Of a DNA stretch of 55,568 nt, positions 8,644 through 16,212 are shown in pieces; the stretch's first letter is position 1, and the number at the start of each line of letters is the position of its first letter. This stretch comes from Candidatus Zipacnadia bacterium (lineage in GTDB: Bacteria > Armatimonadota > Zipacnadia > Zipacnadales > UBA5352): NCBI GenBank assembly GCA_029820295.1, contig JALGVA010000012.1:1-55568 (forward strand). Reading direction: 5' to 3'. Made by a program: the position numbers and the translations under genes. Below the pieces are notes generated by a model. The model made no database searches and was not told the DNA's origin. It saw nothing but the letters and a program-made list of their open reading frames with translations.

Positions 8644-9045
8644 ATGGAGCTTCTGGTGGCCTTCAGTACGCATGACGGCGAGAAGTTGGTCACGGACGAC
8701 CACGCCGGGCAGGCGAAGTACTTCGACGTTTACCGGATCAGTGAGAGCGGCTCCGAGTTCGTCGAGCGCCGGGAGAACGCGAAGTACGGCGGAGACGAGA
8801 GCATGAAGCACGGCGACCCGAAGAAGGCGAAGAGTTCGCTGAGCGTCCTGGAGGGCGTGCAGGTGTGGGCGAACCCGCGCTTCGGCCCCAATCTGCCGCG
8901 GCTGCTGAAGAAGCTCCTGTGCGTCGTCGTCAGGGTGGAGACGGTGGACGAAGCCGTCGGGCTGATCCGGGACAACCTGGACGCCGTGGCGCAGGAGGCG
9001 GCGAAGGGCCCGGAGCGGCAGCACCTGGTGCTGAAGCCCCAGTAG
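8644..9045 (+). CDS. NifX/NifB-C-terminal-like (dinitrogenase Fe-Mo cofactor domain) protein
   Basis: A 133-residue protein with the RNase-H-like fold of the NifX/NafY/NifB C-terminal family. Diagnostic segments are the opening MELLVAFSTHDG, then DDHAGQAKYFDVY (equivalent to the DHFG-x-A-x-x-F motif of the family), and the C-terminal VETVDEAVGLIRDNLD. The start at 8644 follows a GGAGTGAGG region; a longer upstream frame would overlap the arsR-like gene. Family members carry or insert Fe-S/FeMo-cofactor precursors in nitrogen fixers, but many non-diazotrophs have them with unknown roles. No other nif gene is in the window. It lies 35 bases after the regulator and 14 before the methyltransferase, so the three are almost surely one transcript. 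Confidence 0.85.
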   Translation: MELLVAFSTHDGEKLVTDDHAGQAKYFDVYRISESGSEFVERRENAKYGGDESMKHGDPKKAKSSLSVLEGVQVWANPRFGPNLPRLLKKLLCVVVRVETVDEAVGLIRDNLDAVAQEAAKGPERQHLVLKPQ

Positions 9046-9059
9046 CGTGGTGACCGCGC

Positions 9060-9572
9060 ATGCCGGTGGAGCAGGAGCAGATACGCGCGAAGATCGTGGC
9101 CACCGTGGGCCGGGTGGACTCGGTGCTGGACGTGGGCTCCGGCAACTGCGACCTGGTGCGCTTCCTGGCGCGTGAGGTCGCGCGCGAGGCGGTGGGGATC
9201 GACATCAACGGTCATACCGCGCACGAGGACCTGGTCCCGACGTCGGAGGGACATCCGCACACGGCGCGCTGTCTGGAGATGGATGCCCGGGACATGGCGC
9301 AACTGGTGGACGAGCGCTTCGATGCCGTCGTCAGCACTCATGCTCTGCATGAGATCGCCGACCCGCGGGCCGCTCTGCGCGAAATGCGGCGGGTGCTCAA
9401 GACCGACGGCATCCTCTTCATCGCCGACTTCACCGAGGGCGAGACGCGGTGGGATGAGAACTACTTCACACCCACCGATGTGGATGCCATGCTGCGGGAG
9501 GCCGGCTTCGAGGACGTTGACGTGCAGCAGGTCGCCGGGGAGCACTTCATGTTCGCCACGGCGCGCAAGTAA
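9060..9572 (+). CDS. Class I SAM-dependent methyltransferase
   Basis: A 170-residue protein of the Methyltransf_11/25 type. Motif I is VLDVGSGN (about residues 22-29), the acidic residue after strand beta2 is in GIDIN, and motif post-I/IV is FDAVVSTHALHEIADP. RVLKTDGILFIADF near 123-136 is a typical motif VI. It is small, with no extra substrate domain. The substrate cannot be read from the sequence. It ends the ArsR–NifX-like operon; in arsenic loci an ArsR regulator may pair with ArsM, but this protein lacks the cysteine-rich features and length of ArsM. Confidence 0.88.
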   Translation: MPVEQEQIRAKIVATVGRVDSVLDVGSGNCDLVRFLAREVAREAVGIDINGHTAHEDLVPTSEGHPHTARCLEMDARDMAQLVDERFDAVVSTHALHEIADPRAALREMRRVLKTDGILFIADFTEGETRWDENYFTPTDVDAMLREAGFEDVDVQQVAGEHFMFATARK

Positions 9573-9620
9573 CCGCGCGCCCGAGGATCCCCTCCGACAT
9601 CCGTAGCGCCCTCAGCCCGG

Positions 9621-11585
9621 TCAGATGTCGAAGTACAGGCGCTTGCCCGCGGCGAAGCTCAACGGTTTGCCCACCGAGAACGCCACCAGCAGCGCCGCGA
9701 TGGTCGCGAACATGTAGCCGAACGAGATGCCGAGGAAGCACGGGATGGCGCGCCGGTGGGCGCGCGCGCCCCAGTAGCGCAGGATGATCTTCTGGGCCGC
9801 CCAGGTGATCAGAAAGCTGGTCCAGAAGGTGCTGCCGTAGGTGCTGGCGACCACGTAGCCCCAGGGCGTGAAGGGGAAGCCGACGTAGCGCGCGCGCAGC
9901 CACGCCAGTAGCATGACGATGGCGCCGCCGCCGGCGCGGAAGACGTTGGGCAGGACCTGAAAGCCCTCAGTCGAGCGCGCCTGGGCGAGCATCTTGAGGT
10001 AGTTGCCGCGCGCCCAGCGCACCTCGTAGTAGCCGTCGCCTTCAGCCCCCGCCGCCGACAGCGCGCCGATGTCGTAGAAGGTGTCCAGGCAGGTGGCGTA
10101 GGCGATGATCAACCCGACCAACACCGCGCCCAGGCTCACCCACAGCATGGCCGGGCGCGCCAGCCGGCTCTCGCTCGCCAGCTCCAGATTCTCCACATGG
10201 TAGGCCCCCGCGGGCTGGAACATCGCCTTGGTCATCCAGCCGAAGATCGAGAACCCCGACAGCGCCTCGAGCCCCGAGCGCGTGCTGAAGCGCCCGGCTC
10301 CGCACAGGTCGAGCAGGAAGTTGCGCTCCTCGAAGACGAAGGGCACCGCATAGTAGCTGGGCAGGCCGGTCTCGGCGCGAATCCGGGCATACACCAGCGC
10401 CTCGGCGAAGAGCATGCCTATGAACGCCGACGCCATCCACAGGGGCGCGCCGGCGTTGTGCACGAACCAGATCGACGCCAGGAACCCCGCGACCGCCCCC
10501 GCCAGGCGCAGTGTGACGTGCGGATCGCGGGCGTGCGCCGCCGCCGCGAAGGCCCGGCGGTTGGCCCACAGCAGCCACAGCGCCAGCACGATGATGGCGC
10601 CCAGCGCCTGCTGCAGCTCCAGGCCCGTGTGCCAGCCCGGGCGCCGGAAGCCGTACTGGACGAACATCACCCACATGAGCATCTGCAGCAGGTAGCTCGC
10701 CCAGATGGTGAACAGGTTGTCGGTGCTCATCAGGTAGCCGAAGCCGATGAGGTGGGGCAGCGGGCGCATGTAGATACGGCGCAGCTCGTTCCACGGCACC
10801 CCGGTGAGCGCCTGGAAGGGGCGAAAGGTCACTTTCCAGTCGGGGAAGTTCGGCCAGATCGGGCTAACCACCACGGGCAGCGCGTACCAGAAGCCGATGG
10901 CGAAGCCCAGCCACATGAGCCTGTTGCCCAGGAAGGTCTGCCGCGCCTGCACGCTGCCCACCGACAGCTCCAGTGGCAGGTACAGCAGCGGGAAGCGCAG
11001 ATGCTCCTGCTCGGCCCAGCGCTGGCGGAACAGCTCGAGCAGACAGAAGATACCGCCCAGGGCCACCAGCAGGAAGAGCGTCCAGGTGCTCAGCGGCTGC
11101 AGCCACACGCGCCAGGGCACGATGCCATCGCGCGTGGACTCGTAGAAGCCGGTGACCGCCCAGTCATCCTGGGGCACCCACAGCTCGGGGAGCAACTCGT
11201 CGATCTCCTCGAGGTTGTCGTAGTAGCGTGGGACGGTGATGAACGCGAGCAGGTTGCGCGTGAAGAAGCGCCCGGACATGGCCACGCTGAGCACCAGCAC
11301 CGCGTACACCGTCAGCAGCTCACCGCGCGACAGCTCCCAGCCGCGCCGCAGCCGCCGCAGCACCGGGTTCACGCCCGCGAGCACCAGCAGGCACATCACC
11401 GCCGGCACCGGCGGCACGCTGCTCTCGATCTCGCCGGCGTTGTACACCAGCGCGACCTGCTGCACCACCAGGCCCATCAGCACCGCGAGCACCAGCGCGA
11501 TGATCAGTGCCCGCGCGCTGGGCAGGCGCGGGGGGGCCTGCTCGGCGTCATGCTGCCTGCGGTCTGTCACTCGCTCGGCCGTCAC
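9621..11585 (-). CDS. DUF6785-type polytopic membrane protein
   Basis: A 654-residue integral membrane protein. The longest frame runs further upstream, but a GTG at 11585 has GAGGG six bases before it and the residues above it look non-coding. It has about twelve or more hydrophobic segments, the first at ALIIALVLAVLMGLVVQQV and the last near AIPCFLGISFGYMFATIAALL. A WYALPVVVSPIWPNFP loop, the segment LTGVPW and the central PLPHLIGFGYLMSTDNLFTIW segment match the uncharacterised DUF6785/6784 family of planctomycete- and armatimonad-like bacteria. Function is unknown; the shape suggests a transporter. It is divergent (190-base gap) from the secreted GH10-like gene, which suggests co-regulation and perhaps uptake of its products. 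Confidence 0.8.
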   Translation of the reverse strand: MTAERVTDRRQHDAEQAPPRLPSARALIIALVLAVLMGLVVQQVALVYNAGEIESSVPPVPAVMCLLVLAGVNPVLRRLRRGWELSRGELLTVYAVLVLSVAMSGRFFTRNLLAFITVPRYYDNLEEIDELLPELWVPQDDWAVTGFYESTRDGIVPWRVWLQPLSTWTLFLLVALGGIFCLLELFRQRWAEQEHLRFPLLYLPLELSVGSVQARQTFLGNRLMWLGFAIGFWYALPVVVSPIWPNFPDWKVTFRPFQALTGVPWNELRRIYMRPLPHLIGFGYLMSTDNLFTIWASYLLQMLMWVMFVQYGFRRPGWHTGLELQQALGAIIVLALWLLWANRRAFAAAAHARDPHVTLRLAGAVAGFLASIWFVHNAGAPLWMASAFIGMLFAEALVYARIRAETGLPSYYAVPFVFEERNFLLDLCGAGRFSTRSGLEALSGFSIFGWMTKAMFQPAGAYHVENLELASESRLARPAMLWVSLGAVLVGLIIAYATCLDTFYDIGALSAAGAEGDGYYEVRWARGNYLKMLAQARSTEGFQVLPNVFRAGGGAIVMLLAWLRARYVGFPFTPWGYVVASTYGSTFWTSFLITWAAQKIILRYWGARAHRRAIPCFLGISFGYMFATIAALLVAFSVGKPLSFAAGKRLYFDI

Positions 11586-11775
11586 GTGATCCCTCGTGCG
11601 CTGTGCAGCCTGCTGCCCGGACGTGGCGCTGTTCGCCACCGCGCACGCGTGGACCTTGCCGGCCACGCACCACTGTGTCCTCGAAGCGGGAGGTGCATGT
11701 GGCGCGACAGGGCAACACTCCGGTCGGGTTGTGCGGCGTCGTGTGGCTGAGCATGAACGACGGGAGGTTGGTGGC

Positions 11776-13917
11776 ATGAGGCGTTCTAACCCGAAACTCG
11801 CGTTTCTCGTGGCGACAATCGTTTCGACCATGGTGGTGAGTATCGTGCCCGCACAGCAGGCCGATGACCGGCTCACGCTCGACGAGCTCCGCGAGGTGCG
11901 CCGTGAGCTGGCGCACGCTCCGCGCGGCATCATCGCCAACAACGATGGCTGCGACTGTCTCTACTTCCCGGGCGACCGCGAGGTGACCGTGCAGAACTTC
12001 CTCGACCTGCGCACCACCGCGCTCGCGGACTCGCAGGTAAGCACCATCGCCTACTGCACCATCAGCTCGGGCTTCAGCTTCTTCACGCATGACACCAGCG
12101 TCGGCACACTCCTGACGCGCCAGCCGGGCGACTACGGCCTGCTGCCGACCACGCAGAACATCTCGCAGGCGCTGATCGACCAGGGCTCGGACTGCCTGCA
12201 GAGCGTGGTTGATTTCGCGCACGCGAGCGGGATGGAAGCGTTCTGGTCGATGCGCATGAACGACACCCACGACGTCGCGTGGCGGCCCGACAAGCCCTAC
12301 CTGCTCTACCCGCCGCTCAAGGAGGAGCACCCCGAGTGGCTGGTGAGCGACCCGGTGAAAGGCACCACGGTCGGGCGCTGGAGTTCGGTGAACTACGCGG
12401 TACCTGAGATTCGCGACCTGGCCTTCGGCTTCATCGACGAGGTGTGCCGCAACTACGACGTGGACGGGATCGAGCTGGACTTCTTCCGACACATGTGCTA
12501 CTTCGCCAGCGTGGCCAATGGCGGCGTCGCCAGCGACGAAGAGCGCGAGATGATGACCGGACTGATCCGCCGCGTACGCGCCATGACCGAGGAGGTGGGC
12601 TTGCAGCGCGGCCGTCCGATCCTCATCAGTGTGCGCGTGGCCGACTCGGTGGAGTTCAACCGCGGCATGGGCCTGGACATCGAGCGCTGGCTCGAGGAGG
12701 GCCTGGTCGATATTCTGGTCACCAGCGGCTACTTCACGCTCAACCCGTGGGAGTACAGCGTCGAGCTGGGGCATCGCTACGACGTGCCGGTCTACCCGTG
12801 CCTGAGCGACTCGCGGGTGCGCGGCGAGACGCGCTTCCACCGGCGTTCGGTCGAGGGCTACCGGGGCCGGGCCATGAACGCGTGGGCCGCGGGCGCGGAT
12901 GGCATCCACACCTTCAATCTGTTCAGCCCGACCTCGGCCATCTTCCGCGAGGTGGGCGATCCGCAGGCGATGGCCGGACTCGACAAGCTGTACTTCGCGA
13001 CCGTGCGCGACGGCAGCGCCAACTCGTGGCTGGTCGGCGGCGAGCAGTACCGGAACGTGCCGCTGGTCACGCCGCTGCACCCGGTGAGTATCGGGCCGGA
13101 CCAGCCGCTGGCGATCGACCTGCGCGTCGGCGAGGACTTCGCGGCGACGGCGGCCGAGCCGACGGTGACGCTGCACCTGGAGCTGCCGGGCGTCGAGCGC
13201 GCCGAGCAGGTGCGCGTGACGCTCAACGGCGAGGAGCTGGCGGATGCGACCCTCGCCGACGGCTGGATCGACTTCCCGCTGCGGGCGGAGTGGCTGACCC
13301 GCGGCGCCAACCGCGTCGAAGTCGCGCTCGTGGCCGAGGAGCTGCCGGGCGCCGACGACTGGACCATCGTCTGGGAGGGCGACGAGACGCCGCAGGCGCC
13401 GTGGTACCGCGACCCGGGCTCGGAGCGCACCAGCGAGGAGCTGGCCGACGGCGCGCTCTTCATCGCCGACCGCGGCACGGTCTCGGGGGACTACCACTAC
13501 TACCGCTACGCCTGGGGGGCCACGCCCGAGGAGCCGGTGGTCATCGAGGCGCGCGTCAAGGTGCTGTCCGGCTCAAGCTTCGTGCTCTTCGGCAACGGGG
13601 CCGCACAGGAGCGGCTGGGGCTGTGGCCGGACCACATCGGGCTGTGGTTCGACCGGAACATCCGCTGGGAGATGCACACCACCGACGACTTCCACACCTA
13701 CCGCATCGAGACCGAGGGCGAGGACCTGCGGGTCTACGTGGATGGCGAGCTGCGCATCGACGCGCCGGGGCACTACGCCAACCGCCCCGGCTTCCGGCAA
13801 CTTGCCTTCGGCGCGGCCAACAGCACCGACGTGGGCGAGGCGTGGTGGGACTCGGTCCGCGCGCGCCTGAGCAGCCAGAGCTGCCGCGACGTGGTCGTGA
13901 GCGTGGACTATCCGTAG
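11776..13917 (+). CDS. Secreted GH10-like (GHL10-type) TIM-barrel protein with C-terminal LamG-like domain
   Basis: A 713-residue protein. The start at 11776 is preferred because GGGAGG lies upstream and a signal peptide follows (RRSNPKLAFLVATIVSTMVV..., cleavage near AQQA). The barrel spans about 45-440 and shows DGIELDFFRH at 230-239, where E or D is the likely acid, and LVDILVTSGYF near 310-320. These features are typical of the putative glycosidases grouped as GHL10/family-10-like. Residues about 450-540 form an Ig-like domain with a possible galactose-binding role, and about 540-705 a LamG/3-keto-disaccharide-hydrolase-like beta-sandwich (DGELRIDAPGHYA near the end). It is followed 19 bases later by an unrecognised gene in the same operon. 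Confidence 0.82.
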   Translation: MRRSNPKLAFLVATIVSTMVVSIVPAQQADDRLTLDELREVRRELAHAPRGIIANNDGCDCLYFPGDREVTVQNFLDLRTTALADSQVSTIAYCTISSGFSFFTHDTSVGTLLTRQPGDYGLLPTTQNISQALIDQGSDCLQSVVDFAHASGMEAFWSMRMNDTHDVAWRPDKPYLLYPPLKEEHPEWLVSDPVKGTTVGRWSSVNYAVPEIRDLAFGFIDEVCRNYDVDGIELDFFRHMCYFASVANGGVASDEEREMMTGLIRRVRAMTEEVGLQRGRPILISVRVADSVEFNRGMGLDIERWLEEGLVDILVTSGYFTLNPWEYSVELGHRYDVPVYPCLSDSRVRGETRFHRRSVEGYRGRAMNAWAAGADGIHTFNLFSPTSAIFREVGDPQAMAGLDKLYFATVRDGSANSWLVGGEQYRNVPLVTPLHPVSIGPDQPLAIDLRVGEDFAATAAEPTVTLHLELPGVERAEQVRVTLNGEELADATLADGWIDFPLRAEWLTRGANRVEVALVAEELPGADDWTIVWEGDETPQAPWYRDPGSERTSEELADGALFIADRGTVSGDYHYYRYAWGATPEEPVVIEARVKVLSGSSFVLFGNGAAQERLGLWPDHIGLWFDRNIRWEMHTTDDFHTYRIETEGEDLRVYVDGELRIDAPGHYANRPGFRQLAFGAANSTDVGEAWWDSVRARLSSQSCRDVVVSVDYP

Positions 13918-13936
13918 GGGGGACGGAGGGACGCGC

Positions 13937-14824
13937 ATGGGATGCTCGGGATGGCGGTGCGCACTGCGCCTCAACGAGCGGCGCGCGGTAACGGCCGGCG
14001 AGCGAGCGGATCTCGCGGCCGCCATCGGGCGCGGCGCGGATCTGCGCAGCTACGCCACCTTCGACTACGGCGAGCACATGTCCGCGCCGGGCTCGGACGT
14101 GGGCCTGGTGCAGGAGATGATGAACTTCGGCGTGATCTACCGGCTTGCGGGCGACCACGTCGCCGGCATTCAGACCACGCGCTACCCGGCCGACTGCTCG
14201 CTGGGCTTCGGCGACTTCCCGTCGCTGTCGTTCTTCCTGGTCAATGACACCGGGCAGGCGGGCGTCGCGCGGCCGTTCCTGGCCCCCAGGCGCACCGACG
14301 GGGCGTTGCCCGGCGCGCCGCCTCCGAAGTACCGCGCGCTGGATCAGTGGGACACCGATACGGACGCGCCGTCGGAGAACTACACCTACGACTTCGGCGA
14401 GTACGCCTTCTGGGTCAACGAGCGCTGGGAGCAGGTCCTGGCCCACGACGCCGATGGCCGTCCGACCTTCGGGTCATTGGCGGCGCTGCAGGACGCCTTC
14501 CGGGCGGGCTGCGCCCTGAAGGTCGGCATCGCCGACCTGTGCGCCGATCTCACCCCCGAGGGGGAGCTGCCGATCGCCCACGAGGTGTTCGTGGAGATGG
14601 GCCCGATCTACAACCACGAGGACCAGGGGTTCCTGGGCGGCGAATCGCAGCCGCTGGTGCGCGTGGGGCCGGCGGCGCCGCTGGCCTACCGCGAGCGCAA
14701 CTGGAACTTCGGCTGGGTGCTGCCGCGGACCGATGGCGTGGTCCACGAGCTGATCATCAACCCGTGGACGCGCGCGTTCACCCGCACGCGGCGCCGGGCG
14801 GCGATCAGGTGGTTCGTCGCGTAG
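13937..14824 (+). CDS. Conserved-looking protein of unknown function
   Basis: A 295-residue protein with no signal peptide and no family I can name. It begins right after the GH10-like gene (19 bases) with a GGAGGG site. Visible features are a basic N-terminus, an ADLRSYATFDYGEHM segment near 34-48, a central stretch rich in Phe, Asp and Gly (GFGDFPSLSFFLVND near 90-104), then a Trp/Tyr-rich region (SENYTYDFGEYAFWVNERWE near 145-165). The C-terminus is basic. Composition and codon use match the neighbours, so it is a real gene. It probably works with the upstream secreted protein, but the cellular location and reaction are unknown. Confidence 0.7.
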   Translation: MGCSGWRCALRLNERRAVTAGERADLAAAIGRGADLRSYATFDYGEHMSAPGSDVGLVQEMMNFGVIYRLAGDHVAGIQTTRYPADCSLGFGDFPSLSFFLVNDTGQAGVARPFLAPRRTDGALPGAPPPKYRALDQWDTDTDAPSENYTYDFGEYAFWVNERWEQVLAHDADGRPTFGSLAALQDAFRAGCALKVGIADLCADLTPEGELPIAHEVFVEMGPIYNHEDQGFLGGESQPLVRVGPAAPLAYRERNWNFGWVLPRTDGVVHELIINPWTRAFTRTRRRAAIRWFVA

Positions 14825-14848
14825 TGCCCGTGACGCGGCGGCTCTGCG

Positions 14849-16135
14849 CTAGCCCCCATGCAGGCCCTCGAGCAGGCCGACCGCGGTGTCCACGATCTGC
14901 TCGCCGAAGCCGGGCTCATAGGAGCTGGACTCGGGCTCGTAGGCGCCCTCCTCGAAGGCGCGCACGGTCGGGATGTAGCCCACCGAATCGTTGGCCAGCT
15001 CCAGCACCATGGTCTGCGCGAAGGGCGAGCGCTGCTTGATCGCCAGGCCCAGCTCCACGAAGAACTCCCCCGGCGCACTCGCCACGCCCAGGTCGCCGAT
15101 GCGCAGCGCCTGCACCACGGTGTCGCGCGGCTCGGGCGGGTCCTCGGCCATGCGCCGCACGCGGCGGGCGAACGAGCGCTCGCCCATCAGCACCGGCTTG
15201 CCCTCGGCGACGCGGGCTTCGATCTCCTCGGCGCGCGCGACGTCCTCTTCGGTGGGCGCCGCGCGCGGCGGCAGCGTCAGCTCGGCCAGCGCCGAGCCGA
15301 TGGTCACCTCGTCGGTGAACTCGGCCTCGTTGCGTCCCCACAACGCCGCCGCCGCGACCACGCCCGCCACGCGCTCGATGTGCTGGTACCGATCGTTGCG
15401 GGGCCGGGCGTTGCCCAGCACGTCGAGGTTGTTGATATCCCCCGAGGCGCCGTTGGCGAGCGCGGCCACGAAAGAGCCACCGACCATGCGCTGCATCATC
15501 CTGGAGAAGAAGCCGAAGTAGTCGGCGGAGACGGCATGGTGGTCGTCGGGGATGCCGACGTAGTGCAGGGCATAGTTGGCCAGCAGGCCGATGGTGCTGC
15601 CGTCGGAGCGGCGCAGCTCCATGACGCCGACTTCCGGGTCCACGGGTCCGGCCGGCTCGACCACGTCGGGGTTGCCCAGCCCGGGGTTGGTCTGCACGGT
15701 GCCGTCCTTCATGCGGTAGCGGCGGTTGAACACCACGCGGCTCTCGCTACCGCTGCCCCGGCCCACCAGCGCGGGCTCGCGCCGATCCCAGGCGATGCGC
15801 ACCCCGTCGGCGATACGCCCGACCACGAACTGCGTGTAGTCGTCATCGCCCGTGTGCGGCCCGGTGTGCGTGTGCGTGCACGAGACCAGGACCTGCTCGG
15901 GTTGCAGGCCCACGGTGTCAGCGATGCGCTCCTTGGCCTGATCGATGTACTCGCGGCGCAGGCCGATGAGGTCACACACCGCGATGGCGATCGCGCCCGT
16001 CTCCGACTCCAGCGCGAAGCTGCGCACGTGCAGCGGGTCATGCACGGTCGTTGCGGTACGGGCCTCGAAGTAGCCCCTCATGCCGATCCCCAGCGGCGGA
16101 GTAATGTCCACTTGCGATACGCCTGCGGTCAGCAT
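14849..16135 (-). CDS. Neutral/alkaline ceramidase-like (PF04734-type) hydrolase
   Basis: A 428-residue protein. The start at 16135 is chosen because GAGGGAGG lies seven bases upstream; the longer frame reads through non-coding bases. The metal-binding THTHTGP motif at 87-93, the LHYVG segment (VIPDD region) and NGASGDINNLD later are hallmarks of the neutral/alkaline non-lysosomal ceramidase N-terminal family. Such enzymes split N-acyl bonds through a zinc site, but many bacterial members are short and may act on other amides. There is no signal peptide, so it is probably cytoplasmic. It follows the double beta-helix gene by 77 bases and ends 24 bases from a convergent gene. Confidence 0.85.
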   Translation of the reverse strand: MLTAGVSQVDITPPLGIGMRGYFEARTATTVHDPLHVRSFALESETGAIAIAVCDLIGLRREYIDQAKERIADTVGLQPEQVLVSCTHTHTGPHTGDDDYTQFVVGRIADGVRIAWDRREPALVGRGSGSESRVVFNRRYRMKDGTVQTNPGLGNPDVVEPAGPVDPEVGVMELRRSDGSTIGLLANYALHYVGIPDDHHAVSADYFGFFSRMMQRMVGGSFVAALANGASGDINNLDVLGNARPRNDRYQHIERVAGVVAAAALWGRNEAEFTDEVTIGSALAELTLPPRAAPTEEDVARAEEIEARVAEGKPVLMGERSFARRVRRMAEDPPEPRDTVVQALRIGDLGVASAPGEFFVELGLAIKQRSPFAQTMVLELANDSVGYIPTVRAFEEGAYEPESSSYEPGFGEQIVDTAVGLLEGLHGG

Positions 16136-16212
16136 CGTGGTGCCTCCCTCGACTGCATGACTCGTGGTCAGATGTGCTTTTGCCCGAGTTGGGCGCGGAC
16201 CTGCGCGGAGCC

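Noticed and set aside
8644-9045. NifX-like gene taken as evidence for nitrogen fixation
   Set aside because: No nifHDK, nifB or nifE/N is present in the window, and this fold is common outside diazotrophs.
14849-16135. Ceramidase-like protein as proof of sphingolipid metabolism
   Set aside because: The family is broad in bacteria, the protein lacks a signal peptide and no other sphingolipid gene is present.
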